Made by a program: the position numbers and the translations under genes
In this document: in pieces, positions 26,729 through 36,053 of the stretch
How the letters are laid out: each line of letters opens with the position of its first letter
Position numbering within the stretch: position 1 is the first letter of the stretch
The notes under the pieces: model-generated
What the model saw: the letters and a program-made list of their open reading frames with translations, nothing else
What the model was told of the DNA's origin: nothing
The model's database searches: none
From: Arcobacter_B sp049472135
GTDB lineage: Bacteria > Campylobacterota > Campylobacteria > Campylobacterales > Arcobacteraceae
Direction of reading: 5' to 3'
Assembly (NCBI RefSeq): GCF_049472135.1
Contig: NZ_JBMOVV010000007.1
Location: 62,001-126,000, forward strand
DNA: 64,000 nt

Positions 26729-27508
26729 ATGATTAAGACTATAGATTTTCAAATACCACAACTTCATAGCATGAAGAATTATCCAAAAAAACTTTTTTAT
26801 ATTGGTAATAGTAAACTTCTAGAAAATAAGATGGTTTCTATTGTTGGAACAAGAAAGCCTAACTCCTATACAAAAGAGTTCACACATAAACTCTCAATAA
26901 AACTATCTAGTCATAATATTACTATTGTTAGTGGTGCTGCGATGGGAGTAGATGCGATAGCTCATAAAGCAGCAGGAGCACAAAATACTATAGCTGTTGT
27001 TGCAAATGGCTTAGATATTAGATACCCAAGTATCAATAAAACATTAATTAATGATATTGAGAACAATGGACTTGTATTATCTGCATATAATACTGGTGAA
27101 AAAGCAAGAAGTTATACTTTTGTATTAAGAAATGAAATAGTTGTTTCACTAGGAGAAGTTTTAATAGTAACTCAAGCTGATTTGAATTCTGGTAGTTTAC
27201 GCTCAATTGAATATGCTTTAAATATGGGTAAAAAAGTCTATACACTACCACATAGAATAAATGAAAGCTTAGGTACTCAAGAACTAATAAAAAAAGGGCT
27301 TTGCGAAGTTATTTATGATATTGATGAGTTTATAGAGACAATTACAGGAAGAAGTATATCTGTATGTTATGAGAATGATGAGTTTTTAACTTACTGTAAA
27401 GAATCACCAACTTATGATGAAGCTATTTTAAAATATTCTGATAAGGTTTTTGAATACGAACTATTAGGAAAAATTGAGATTAAAAATGGAAAAGTTTTTG
27501 TTATATAA
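26729..27508 (+). CDS. dprA: DNA-processing protein DprA
   Basis: A 259-residue DprA, which loads RecA on incoming single-stranded DNA in natural transformation. The Rossmann-like core is clear: VGTRKPNSYT (about 39-48), SGAAMGVDAIAHKAA (about 71-85), VVANGLDIRYP and SLRSIEYALNMGKKVY. The protein lacks the N-terminal SAM domain of longer homologues. A TATAAT at 26697-26702 provides its own promoter. It is convergent with nhaA. Confidence 0.92.
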   Translation: MIKTIDFQIPQLHSMKNYPKKLFYIGNSKLLENKMVSIVGTRKPNSYTKEFTHKLSIKLSSHNITIVSGAAMGVDAIAHKAAGAQNTIAVVANGLDIRYPSINKTLINDIENNGLVLSAYNTGEKARSYTFVLRNEIVVSLGEVLIVTQADLNSGSLRSIEYALNMGKKVYTLPHRINESLGTQELIKKGLCEVIYDIDEFIETITGRSISVCYENDEFLTYCKESPTYDEAILKYSDKVFEYELLGKIEIKNGKVFVI

Positions 27509-27527
27509 ACTTCCCTAAGGAAGTTTA
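27506..27527. terminator. Shared hairpin between convergent dprA and nhaA
   Basis: TAAACTTCC and GGAAGTTTA form a perfect 9-bp stem around CTAA that covers both stop codons. There is no T-run on either side, so it is at best a weak terminator. Confidence 0.4.
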
Positions 27528-28718
27528 GTCTACGCTACAATATTTTTTTGATTTTGTAAATCGTAAAACAGTGTAACCAATAATTCCAGATAAAATTGAA
27601 CCTATTAAAATAGCTAATTTATCTGTATAAAAAAAGGCATCAGAATCACTATATGCCAATGAGTCAATAAATAAACTCATTGTAAATCCTATACCAGTTA
27701 ATATGGATATTCCATATATTTGAAGCCATGTTGTACACTTAGGAAGTTTTGCTAATTTTAATTTAACAGCAAGTAATGTAAATAAAAATACACCTATTTG
27801 TTTACCTAAAAATAAACCTAAAATAATTCCTAATGAAACAGGATTAGAGATTTTCTCAATTGACATTTCTCTTAAATCAATTCCAGCATTTACAAAAGCA
27901 AAAATAGGTAATACATAAAAAGCAACCCAAAAATGAATATGATGTTGAAGAGTTTTTACAGGAGAAATTCTTTTGTGTTTCTCTTCATCAACCATATTTA
28001 AAGGTATAGCAAAGGCTAAAATAATACCTGTTAAAGTTGCATGTATTCCAGATTTCAATATAAACACCCATAAAAAAACACCTACAATTACATATGCACC
28101 TATTAGTTTTATTTGCATTTTATTCATCAAATATAATATTATTATTGTAAAAAAGGCTAAGGCAAGAGCCTCAAAAGATAAAGAAGAAGTATAGAAAAAT
28201 GCAATAATTAATATTGCTCCTAAATCATCAAAAATAGCAAGTGCCATCAAAAATATCTTAAGTGAGTTAGGCACTCTTTTACCTAATAAAGCTACAATCC
28301 CTAAAGCAAAAGCAATATCAGTTGCTGTTGGAATCGCCCATCCTCTTAAAGCAAATTCATCATTATAATTAAAGAATACGAAAAATAAAGCAGGAACTAA
28401 CATCCCTCCAATTGCAGCAATACCAGGTAGTGCAATCTTTGAAAAAGAAGAGAGATGCCCTAAAATAAGCTCTCTTTTTATCTCTAAACCTATGAGTAAA
28501 AAGAATACAGCCATAAGGCCATCATTTACCCATAAAATTAAAGGTTTTGAAATATCAAGAAAATCACCAATTTTAAAAACTATTGGTGTATGTAAGAAGG
28601 TATTATAAAAATCTGATAAAAATGTATTGCTAAAGATTAAAGCAATACAAGTTACAACCATTAAGATAATACCAGAGGTTGATTCGTTTTTTAAAAATTT
28701 TCTAACTAAAACCTTCAT
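27525..28718 (-). CDS. nhaA: Na+/H+ antiporter NhaA
   Basis: A 397-residue integral membrane antiporter with about 12 helices. AIFDDLGAILIIA (about residues 160-172) contains the two aspartates equivalent to Asp163/Asp164 of the E. coli enzyme that bind Na+. The GLEIKRELILGHLSS, NDGLMAVFFLLIG and IPTATDIAFALGI segments are family signatures. It exports sodium in exchange for protons, supporting salt and alkaline tolerance. Confidence 0.96.
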   Translation of the reverse strand: MKVLVRKFLKNESTSGIILMVVTCIALIFSNTFLSDFYNTFLHTPIVFKIGDFLDISKPLILWVNDGLMAVFFLLIGLEIKRELILGHLSSFSKIALPGIAAIGGMLVPALFFVFFNYNDEFALRGWAIPTATDIAFALGIVALLGKRVPNSLKIFLMALAIFDDLGAILIIAFFYTSSLSFEALALAFFTIIILYLMNKMQIKLIGAYVIVGVFLWVFILKSGIHATLTGIILAFAIPLNMVDEEKHKRISPVKTLQHHIHFWVAFYVLPIFAFVNAGIDLREMSIEKISNPVSLGIILGLFLGKQIGVFLFTLLAVKLKLAKLPKCTTWLQIYGISILTGIGFTMSLFIDSLAYSDSDAFFYTDKLAILIGSILSGIIGYTVLRFTKSKKYCSVD

Positions 28719-28799
28719 ATTATTACCACCTTTTTAAAAATAGTTGGTTTTAGTTATTATTCTATTACAAATATGTTTACTTTTAGTTAAAAAAATAAA

Positions 28800-30104
28800 T
28801 TAGTGTCTTAATTGATAAGTAATATCTCCTGCACCAACACCTAAAACTATACCTTCATCTAATACAGCTACAATTTTATCATCTTTAATAAGTTCAATTT
28901 TTCCATCGCTAGTTTTAAGTCTATCAGCAAAAACTGGATTATAAGAAGCAAACTCTTTTTCAAAATCAATTTGTAACACTTGTTCACCAGGAATTGTCCA
29001 AATTGGAAGAATCACTAACTCATCACATCTTCTAAAACATTTTTTGAAACCTTCTAAATTATCATATGTTCTTGAGTATTTATGAGGTTGCCAAATTACA
29101 ACTCTTTTGTTTAAATTTGTAAGGTTGTCATATACTTCAACTGATTTCATCGTTGCTTCTATTTCTGTTGGATGGTGAGCATAATCATCAATTACAACCA
29201 TATTGTCATTTTTTTGAACAATATCAAATCTCTTTTTAATACCCTTATAGTTTAAAAGATTTTTTCTAATAGTTTCAACATCAAGCTCTTCTAATGCAGC
29301 TAAAATAGCTAAAGAAGCATCTAATGCAATATGATAACCAAATCCCCAAACTTCAAATGAACCTAAATCTTTTAAATCAAATCTAGTAAAAGGTTCACCC
29401 TCTTTTAATAAAAAACATAAGTTTTTAATATCTGCACTTGGATATAAAAAGTTAGGATTTTTAATATTTAATTTTTTGATGTACTCATCTTCACCATTTA
29501 ATACATTTTTTTGCCCAAGATTAATAAACTTCTCATATGCTTGAAAAAATTTCTCATAATCATAATGGTAATATTCCATATGTTCAGGCTCTGCATTTGT
29601 TACAACTGAACAATAAGGATTTGAAAGTAAAAATGATGCATCTGATTCATCTGCTTCAAAAGCAACTAAATCATTTACATATCTAAAGTTTGAACCAAAA
29701 TCCTTAGAGATTGCTCCAATAAGTGCTGAACTATCTAAAATTGAGGCTAAAATCGCTGTTGTAGTAGATTTTCCATGGGCACCTGCCACACAATAGTTCT
29801 TCTTATCACCTAAGATAATAGGTAATGCTTCTTTTCTTGAAAGAGTTCTGATTTGTTTTAATCTTGACTCAATTAGCTCTGGATTTTCATCTGTTACAGC
29901 TGCTGAATAAATTACTAAATCTAAATCATCAGCAATATTTGAAGCATCTTGAGGGCATGAAACTTTAATACCCTCTTTTTCTAACTCTTTTGTAATAGGA
30001 GTACTTTTCATATCAGAACCACAAACTTCATGACCATCATGTTTCAAAAATCTAGCTAAAGCTGAAAGCCCTATTCCACCTATTCCTATAAAATGTACTT
30101 TCAT
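28800..30104 (-). CDS. murC: UDP-N-acetylmuramate--L-alanine ligase MurC
   Basis: A 434-residue Mur ligase that adds L-alanine to UDP-MurNAc in peptidoglycan synthesis. HFIGIGGIGLSALARFL starts the nucleotide-sugar domain, GAHGKSTTTAIL near residue 109-120 is the ATP P-loop, and DDYAHHPTEIEAT near 307-319 the conserved MurC/Mpl segment. It is the last gene of a four-gene operon and follows its upstream neighbour without a gap. MurC-aminotransferase linkage is also seen in Helicobacter pylori. Confidence 0.96.
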   Translation of the reverse strand: MKVHFIGIGGIGLSALARFLKHDGHEVCGSDMKSTPITKELEKEGIKVSCPQDASNIADDLDLVIYSAAVTDENPELIESRLKQIRTLSRKEALPIILGDKKNYCVAGAHGKSTTTAILASILDSSALIGAISKDFGSNFRYVNDLVAFEADESDASFLLSNPYCSVVTNAEPEHMEYYHYDYEKFFQAYEKFINLGQKNVLNGEDEYIKKLNIKNPNFLYPSADIKNLCFLLKEGEPFTRFDLKDLGSFEVWGFGYHIALDASLAILAALEELDVETIRKNLLNYKGIKKRFDIVQKNDNMVVIDDYAHHPTEIEATMKSVEVYDNLTNLNKRVVIWQPHKYSRTYDNLEGFKKCFRRCDELVILPIWTIPGEQVLQIDFEKEFASYNPVFADRLKTSDGKIELIKDDKIVAVLDEGIVLGVGAGDITYQLRH

Positions 30105-30689
30105 CTATGCGTCCAGTAATGGTTGTAATTTTTTGTATACATCTTGTAAAAGTTCTTTGTTCTCTTCAAGATATTGATTTGGATTAAATTTAAAGTCAAC
30201 TAAAAAGTATCCATACTTTTCATTTGTACTATTTGTATCTAAATTAACTTCTGTTTCATAAAAGTCATCTAATGGTATTTTTTTATCTAGAACTACTAAA
30301 AGTACATTTAAAGCTTGTTCTAAAATCTCATCTTCAATAATATTTGCTAAAACAAATACTAACTCTTGCGCTCCATCAAAATTATCATAAGACCATTTTT
30401 CTATTGCGTGTTCATAAAAAGCTCTAACATAAAGTAAGTTATTATCAAGCAAGTCTAATTTTTTATTTTCATTTACTATAACTTCAACATTTTCAAATGC
30501 TGTTTTTAAAATAGCTTCATATAAAGAGTTTATATTCTCTTCATCTAAACCTAAAACTAGCATAGAATCTAATGTTTCATACATAGCTGAAATATCTTTA
30601 TTTTTCATAGAAGAAACTCTAGTTTCTTCTAAATACTTTAAAAAATCTGGGTTTGTTCTTGCTTCAAATAACTCATTTTTGTCCATCAA
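30105..30689 (-). CDS. Conserved hypothetical protein between dapC-like and murC
   Basis: A 194-residue acidic, helix-rich soluble protein with no recognisable motif, membrane segment or signal peptide. It overlaps the aminotransferase gene by 17 bases and abuts murC exactly, so it is translationally tied to both. A part in cell-wall precursor metabolism is possible only by context. Confidence 0.72.
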   Translation of the reverse strand: MMDKNELFEARTNPDFLKYLEETRVSSMKNKDISAMYETLDSMLVLGLDEENINSLYEAILKTAFENVEVIVNENKKLDLLDNNLLYVRAFYEHAIEKWSYDNFDGAQELVFVLANIIEDEILEQALNVLLVVLDKKIPLDDFYETEVNLDTNSTNEKYGYFLVDFKFNPNQYLEENKELLQDVYKKLQPLLDA

Positions 30690-31809
30690 TAAAATCCTTT
30701 AATCTTGTTAATACTTCTTTTGTTTTTTGAGCGTTTTCTACTAATGCAATTCTTACATAACCTTTACCAATACCATTTCTTCCTAAGAAACTTCCTGGTA
30801 AAACTTTTATATGTTTTTGTCTATAAAGTTCTTTCGTAAACTCTAATTCATCTTTTACTTCAAGCCAAATATAAAAAGTTGCTTTTGGAGGGTTTATACC
30901 TAAAATCTCTTTTGCAAGTTCAAAGTTCTCTTTGTAAACTGCTCTAAATTCATCAACATGCTCTTTATTATTCCAAGCTACTGCTGCAGTTATTTGTAAA
31001 GGCACAGGAGATGCACAACCTACATATGTTCTATATTGTAAATAGTTCTTTAAAATCTCTTCATCACCTGCTACAAAACCTGATCTAAGTCCTGGAGCTG
31101 AACTTCTTTTTGAGATAGAGTTCATTACTAAAACATTTTTAAAACTTCTATTTCCAACTTCTATACTAGCTTCTAAAAGAGATGCTGGTTTATCTTTTTC
31201 ATCAAAATAAATCTCTGAATAACACTCATCATTTATTAAAATAAAATCAAACTCTAAAGCTTTCTTAACCCATACACCTAACTCTTCTTTTGTCATTTCT
31301 GCTGAAGTTGGATTGTTTGGGAAGTTTAAAATTACTAAATCACATCTTTTCAGTTCTTCATCACTTAAGTTTGCTTTGAAATCATTCTCTTTAGTTAAAT
31401 CAATATGAATAACCTCTGCTCTACTTGCAATAGCTGCACCTTCATAAATTTGATAAAATGGATTTGTAAAAGCCATAACTGGATTTTTCTTATCAAAAAG
31501 TGCAAATTGAGGAAAGTTAAAAAGTGCTTCTCTTGTACCAAAAGTAGGAATTACTTCACTTTGTTTTAAATCAACATCAAATCTCTCTTTTACAAAATTT
31601 ACCATTGCTTGTTTTAATTCTGGTAATCCAGCACTTGCAGGATATTTTTTTAAAGAAGAAGTTGTTTCTTTTAAAGTCTCTTGAATAAATCCAGGAGTTT
31701 CAAATTTAGGTTCACCTATTGTTAACGCTGATAATTCATATTCTTCATTTGGAACTACATCAGCAAGTAGTTCATTTAATTTTTCAAAAGGGTATTTTTC
31801 AAAATTCAT
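30673..31809 (-). CDS. dapC: Class I/II aminotransferase, probably succinyldiaminopimelate aminotransferase
   Basis: A 378-residue PLP aminotransferase. Residue landmarks with the start chosen here: NPNNPTS-like NFPNNPTSAEM near 160-170, NDECYSE near 190, and the PLP lysine in SISKRSSAPGLRSG near 237. An upstream ATG at 31848 would add 13 residues, but AAGGA 10 bases before the ATG at 31807-31809 and the absence of a site further up favour the shorter form. The gene neighbours murC, as the Helicobacter enzyme HP0624 does; supply of diaminopimelate or lysine is the likely role. Confidence 0.8.
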   Translation of the reverse strand: MNFEKYPFEKLNELLADVVPNEEYELSALTIGEPKFETPGFIQETLKETTSSLKKYPASAGLPELKQAMVNFVKERFDVDLKQSEVIPTFGTREALFNFPQFALFDKKNPVMAFTNPFYQIYEGAAIASRAEVIHIDLTKENDFKANLSDEELKRCDLVILNFPNNPTSAEMTKEELGVWVKKALEFDFILINDECYSEIYFDEKDKPASLLEASIEVGNRSFKNVLVMNSISKRSSAPGLRSGFVAGDEEILKNYLQYRTYVGCASPVPLQITAAVAWNNKEHVDEFRAVYKENFELAKEILGINPPKATFYIWLEVKDELEFTKELYRQKHIKVLPGSFLGRNGIGKGYVRIALVENAQKTKEVLTRLKDFIDGQK

Positions 31810-31828
31810 TATAAAACTTATCCTTAAT

Positions 31829-33262
31829 TTAGTTTTGTTCTTCAACAACTGGGATTAACAGTTGATTATATTGATTCATGTCAAAAGATATGAAATCTGT
31901 ATTTGTATAAATAAATTTAAAAGAGAATCTTTTTTTGAACATCTCTTTTTTCAATGGCAAGATTTGAAGCATATTTTTCTCTTTTTTTAGCTTTCTTATT
32001 GGGTTCTCAGTTGTTGAGATAATCTCAACTTTTTCATTAAATATCTTAGCTAAATTCTCAAAATGATCTAAAAGATTTGATTTATCTTCCTCTTCTCCAA
32101 TTGGGTCTAAATCAAATATTTTAGTTTTTGTTTTTATTTGACTTGCCACATCAAATACCATAGGAGAGATTTGTTCATAAGACGCTGTATCATTTAAAAG
32201 TACTACTGTATTTTTTATAGATTTTAGTTTCTCTTTTCCAAGCTTAAATACTGGGATTTTAAGATTTATTATTCCAGCAATTGCTTCTTTGTCTTTAAAC
32301 ATCTCTTGAGTTAATATAATCATACCAATATCAAATCTTCTAAAATCTTCTCTTAGTATTTTAAATAAACCACTATTTGCATAATCAATTCTTAATGTAA
32401 TAGTCGGGAAATGTCTTAATTCATCTTTTATAAAATTCATTATTCCAACTGTAGTTGGTCTAGTAATTCTAACTATTAATTTTCCATTTTTTAGTCTTTG
32501 GTTTAAATACTTAGCCTCTAAAATAGCTTTTTTTACACTCTCTTCATCTTGTAAGTATAAATCTAAATATAGATAAATATTATGTCCAAATGGCATTGGG
32601 AATTGCCCTTGGTTTTTACCAATAGCATTAAATACTTGCATTAAAACATAAGGTTTACCAACTACTAAAATAACATCATTGGGTTTTAAAACTAGTGAGG
32701 GTTTTATTGTAAGAAGTTGTTGATTTCTGTATAAAGCGAAAATTTTCCATTTTTTTTGTTCAATTGAACCTATATATCTATAAGCATATGAACTTCCAAA
32801 TGGAATCCTAATCTCCATAATTTCACCCTGCTTAAGACCAATATTTTGAGCAACAACAGGAATATTTGGAAGTCTTTCAACCATTCCATTTGCTAAAACT
32901 TCAATACCTTTATAAACATTTACATGAGGATCATCAACTTCTAATCCCCAATAGTCAAGTACATTCATTTGAAGGTTTTGTTTATGCTCTCTGATGTTTT
33001 TTATAACATTTATCATTTCATCTTTTGAGTTTAAAGCAATTAAAACTTCTGTATGAATATTTTTGTCTAAAACCATTGCTAGTTTTGATTTTGAAGTTGG
33101 GTCAAATTTGTAAAAAGTGAAGTTAGAAGGCTTTTGAACAGGTAGTATTAAATCACTCATGTAAATAACATCATATGCATTATCATTAGTGTTTGCTTCA
33201 ACAATTCTATGCATTAGCTTCTTAGCAACAATACCATCTAAAATTATCAATATCTTTTTCAT
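31829..33262 (-). CDS. COG3400-type TrkA-like NAD/ion-regulatory protein
   Basis: A 477-residue soluble protein. The N terminus (MKKILIILDGIVAKKLMHRI) is a Rossmann-like TrkA-N segment, and residues about 145-215 form a TrkA-C (RCK-C) domain with the pattern GEIMEIRIPFGSSYAYRYIG (20 residues, about 145-165) and KPNDVILVVGKP. The C-terminal half is lineage-specific. Such proteins regulate potassium channels or transporters, but no membrane partner lies next to it. It heads the operon leading to murC. Confidence 0.75.
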   Translation of the reverse strand: MKKILIILDGIVAKKLMHRIVEANTNDNAYDVIYMSDLILPVQKPSNFTFYKFDPTSKSKLAMVLDKNIHTEVLIALNSKDEMINVIKNIREHKQNLQMNVLDYWGLEVDDPHVNVYKGIEVLANGMVERLPNIPVVAQNIGLKQGEIMEIRIPFGSSYAYRYIGSIEQKKWKIFALYRNQQLLTIKPSLVLKPNDVILVVGKPYVLMQVFNAIGKNQGQFPMPFGHNIYLYLDLYLQDEESVKKAILEAKYLNQRLKNGKLIVRITRPTTVGIMNFIKDELRHFPTITLRIDYANSGLFKILREDFRRFDIGMIILTQEMFKDKEAIAGIINLKIPVFKLGKEKLKSIKNTVVLLNDTASYEQISPMVFDVASQIKTKTKIFDLDPIGEEEDKSNLLDHFENLAKIFNEKVEIISTTENPIRKLKKEKNMLQILPLKKEMFKKRFSFKFIYTNTDFISFDMNQYNQLLIPVVEEQN

Positions 33263-33424
33263 TTTGACATTATATCTTAATTAAATTAATAGTAGATTTT
33301 AATAAAAACACTCATCTCTTCAATAAAATTATTTATATTTATAAATTCTTTTAAATAGGCTTTTATAAAATTATTTAAGATATTACTTCTACCTTAATGC
33401 TTTTTAAAATCAATCTTTATATGT

Positions 33425-33430
33425 TATAAT
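33425..33430 (+). promoter_or_regulatory. -10 element (TATAAT) before the TadG-like gene
   Basis: TATAAT 20 bases before the ATG, in the otherwise featureless AT-rich gap 33263-33450; AAGGA lies between. The leader would be very short. Confidence 0.5.
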
Positions 33431-33450
33431 ATTTAAAGAAAAGGATAGCC

Positions 33451-34422
33451 ATGAAAAAAGCATTTATCGACCAAATTATGTTAGGTATATTTTTATTTGC
33501 AACTTTGATTATAATTGGAGCAACACTATTAGATGATGTTGAGGCTAGAAACAAATATTATAAGCTTAAAAGTTTAACAGACAATGCCGCTTTAGCTGCT
33601 GCAAAATACTATATTGATGTTGAAATGGATACTGATAATGCTGAAACTATTGCAAATGATATCTTAGCTCAAACTCCATTGGGTTTAGAAATAAAAGATG
33701 AAATTACCTATACTTGGGATTTTATCTCTGATCCTTATACAGTTACAGTTTCTCTTCCTAATTATAAACATGATACCTTTTGGTATAAATTTATTGATTT
33801 AGCGAGCTTTGATTTAAAAACACTTTCAATAGCAACAATTGAGGACTTGAAAGAGACTAAAGACTTAGCACCCTTTGGGATAAATGGATGTGATGATTCA
33901 CATTTATTTAAAGACAATATTATAACATTCAATTTAAGTGGTCATAGAGGATATACAGATACAGATTATGATGAATTTTATGGAATTGATTTAGGCGATG
34001 CTTGTACGGCAACTGGTAATTCAAATTGGTCACACTTTAAAAATGATATAAAATATTTTTATACTGATGATGGTTTTATTAGAAATGATCAATCGGTTTT
34101 AGAGACAGATGTATATAATGACTTTTGTGTTCCTATGGTTGATTCTTTAGCAAAGGAACAAGATAATGACCCAAAACAAATAAGTCAATCTTTTAAAAAT
34201 TTAGAAAACTCTTATGATTTAACTGGAGCTAAAATGCACATGGCACTTTTTGAATGTGGTAGTACAGCTGATAATCTGATTATTGATAAATTTATTGAGG
34301 TTCAACTTTTGACAAATCCAAGTACAACATATAAAAAAGTTAATGGAGACTATGATGAATTTGAATTTCATCTAAAAATTATTGGAACAAAAACAAAAGA
34401 TACGGTAAAACTAACTAAATAG
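33451..34422 (+). CDS. TadG-like pilus-assembly protein (detached from the Tad cluster)
   Basis: A 323-residue protein with one N-terminal membrane helix (about residues 9-28) preceded by a prepilin-like AFIDQIM motif, followed by ARNKYYKLKSLTDNAALAAAKYY, the pattern of the TadG N-terminal domain (the LQ-x-A-x-D-x-A-A-L-A-A-A element). The rest is a periplasmic domain rich in Asp with several cysteines. TadG and TadE/F are pseudopilins of the Tad pilus. The gene is 5 kb from the main cluster and on the other strand, and overlaps the convergent histidine-kinase stop by 8 bases. Confidence 0.7.
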   Translation: MKKAFIDQIMLGIFLFATLIIIGATLLDDVEARNKYYKLKSLTDNAALAAAKYYIDVEMDTDNAETIANDILAQTPLGLEIKDEITYTWDFISDPYTVTVSLPNYKHDTFWYKFIDLASFDLKTLSIATIEDLKETKDLAPFGINGCDDSHLFKDNIITFNLSGHRGYTDTDYDEFYGIDLGDACTATGNSNWSHFKNDIKYFYTDDGFIRNDQSVLETDVYNDFCVPMVDSLAKEQDNDPKQISQSFKNLENSYDLTGAKMHMALFECGSTADNLIIDKFIEVQLLTNPSTTYKKVNGDYDEFEFHLKIIGTKTKDTVKLTK

Positions 34423-36052
34423 TTTTATCTTCATCTTTTTGTTTTAAAGGTATCTCAATAATAAAACTTACGCCATTTTCAATATTCTTAGCATAAATTT
34501 TACCCTTCATATTTTGTTCAATAATCATTTTTGACATATAAAGACCAATTCCAGTACCCTTTCCTTGCTCTTTAGTAGTAAAATATGGCTCAAATATTTT
34601 AAGCATAACAGATTCATCAATTCCACCTGCATTATCACTTATAAATATTTTTCCCACACCATCATAGTTTTTTAACTTAACACAAACCTGTGGTTTACTA
34701 ATTCTTTTTTCAATTAAAGCATCTTTTGCATTTGATAATACATTTAGTAAGGCTTGAGCAAATTCATTTGGAAAACCATAAACTTCTAAGCCTTTATCAA
34801 TATCTTTATTAACATGAATATTATAGTTTTTAAAAGTTGAACCAATTAACTCTAAAGAGCTATTTAAACTCTCATGTAACAAGAAGTTTTCTTTTCTCTT
34901 ATTTGGTATAAAGAAGTTTCTAAAATCATCAATAGTTTTAGACATCATAGTTGTTAAATCTAAAGACTCATCAATTGATTTTTTCATAAACTCTTCATTT
35001 AATTTACCAATTTTATATGATAAATCAATATTTTGAATAATAATACCTAAAGCATTTAAAGGCTGTCTCCACTGATGGGCGATATTTCCTACCATTTCAC
35101 CCATTGCAGCAAGTCTTGATTGCTGTAAAAGCATTTGTTCTTGCTCTTTTCTTTTTTCAATCTCTTTTTTTACTTTCGTATCAAGACTTCTATTTAACTC
35201 TTCTAATTGCGCTGATTTTTCATTTAAACTTTTATTAGCTTTTTCTAAATCAGCTGTTCTTTCTTGTACTCTTTTTTCTAAGTCTGCTTGATATTTTTTA
35301 AGATTTTTTTGTGATGAACTTAATTGAGATATCATAGAATTAAAAGCTTTTGTAAGTTCTCCTACCTCATCATTACTAACATTATCAACTTTTATTACAT
35401 CTAAGTTGTCTGAACTTACTTTTGAAACTGTTTTGTTAAGTTCAACAATTGGTCTTACAAAAGTTTTTGCAATATAAAAGGAAATGATAAAACCTAATAT
35501 TGTAAAAGATATAAATAGCACAAGATACTGTGTATATAAATGTTCAAGTTTTTCATAGTATTTTTCCAAGTCTAAACTAATATGCAACCATCCCCAAGTA
35601 ATACCTGAAATTTGCATAGGATAAACATAATGAAAAACCTCTTCATCTAATATTTTTGAGTAAAGCATACTATTTGAAGGTATGTCTTTTTGCATTTTTA
35701 CTAAAGAGTTTGATACCTCTTGCTTATGTTCCCACGACTCTTTTTTTATGATAAAGAAATCTTTTTTATTTGATTTTGAGACAATTATACTTTTTACTCT
35801 ATCTGCTTTTTTAATATACTGTTTATTAAAATCAATAATTGATGAATCATCTTCAATTAATAAAGACTTTGAAATCACAAAAGTTATTGATTGAGCTAAA
35901 CTTTTAGCTTCCGACTCCATTAGTTCTAATACAGCTTTTTTTTGTAAAGATACTCCAATTACAGCAAAAGTGATAGTAATTAAAGTTATTCCTAAAAAAA
36001 GAAGAACATAAACTTTTTTAAATAATCGATTTCTACTGTAATTTGATTCCAT
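34415..36052 (-). CDS. Membrane sensor histidine kinase with HAMP and coiled coil
   Basis: A 545-residue kinase: membrane helix (about 12-33), periplasmic sensor of about 130 residues, second helix (about 170-195), HAMP (about 196-250), a long coiled coil (about 250-305), then HisKA with NIAHQWRQPLN (phosphorylated His near residue 325) and the HATPase domain with LNVLSNAKDAL, ISDNAGGI and GKGTGIGLYMSK. All catalytic boxes are intact. It follows the TolC-like gene with 1 base between, and a divergent single-domain response regulator starts 1.6 kb away, its likely partner. Confidence 0.92.
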   Translation of the reverse strand: MESNYSRNRLFKKVYVLLFLGITLITITFAVIGVSLQKKAVLELMESEAKSLAQSITFVISKSLLIEDDSSIIDFNKQYIKKADRVKSIIVSKSNKKDFFIIKKESWEHKQEVSNSLVKMQKDIPSNSMLYSKILDEEVFHYVYPMQISGITWGWLHISLDLEKYYEKLEHLYTQYLVLFISFTILGFIISFYIAKTFVRPIVELNKTVSKVSSDNLDVIKVDNVSNDEVGELTKAFNSMISQLSSSQKNLKKYQADLEKRVQERTADLEKANKSLNEKSAQLEELNRSLDTKVKKEIEKRKEQEQMLLQQSRLAAMGEMVGNIAHQWRQPLNALGIIIQNIDLSYKIGKLNEEFMKKSIDESLDLTTMMSKTIDDFRNFFIPNKRKENFLLHESLNSSLELIGSTFKNYNIHVNKDIDKGLEVYGFPNEFAQALLNVLSNAKDALIEKRISKPQVCVKLKNYDGVGKIFISDNAGGIDESVMLKIFEPYFTTKEQGKGTGIGLYMSKMIIEQNMKGKIYAKNIENGVSFIIEIPLKQKDEDKTI

Positions 36053-36053
36053 A

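Noticed and set aside
31810..31848. 13-residue N-terminal extension of the DapC-like aminotransferase
   Set aside because: The ATG at 31807-31809 has AAGGA at good spacing and begins where the family begins; the longer form would overlap the upstream gene.
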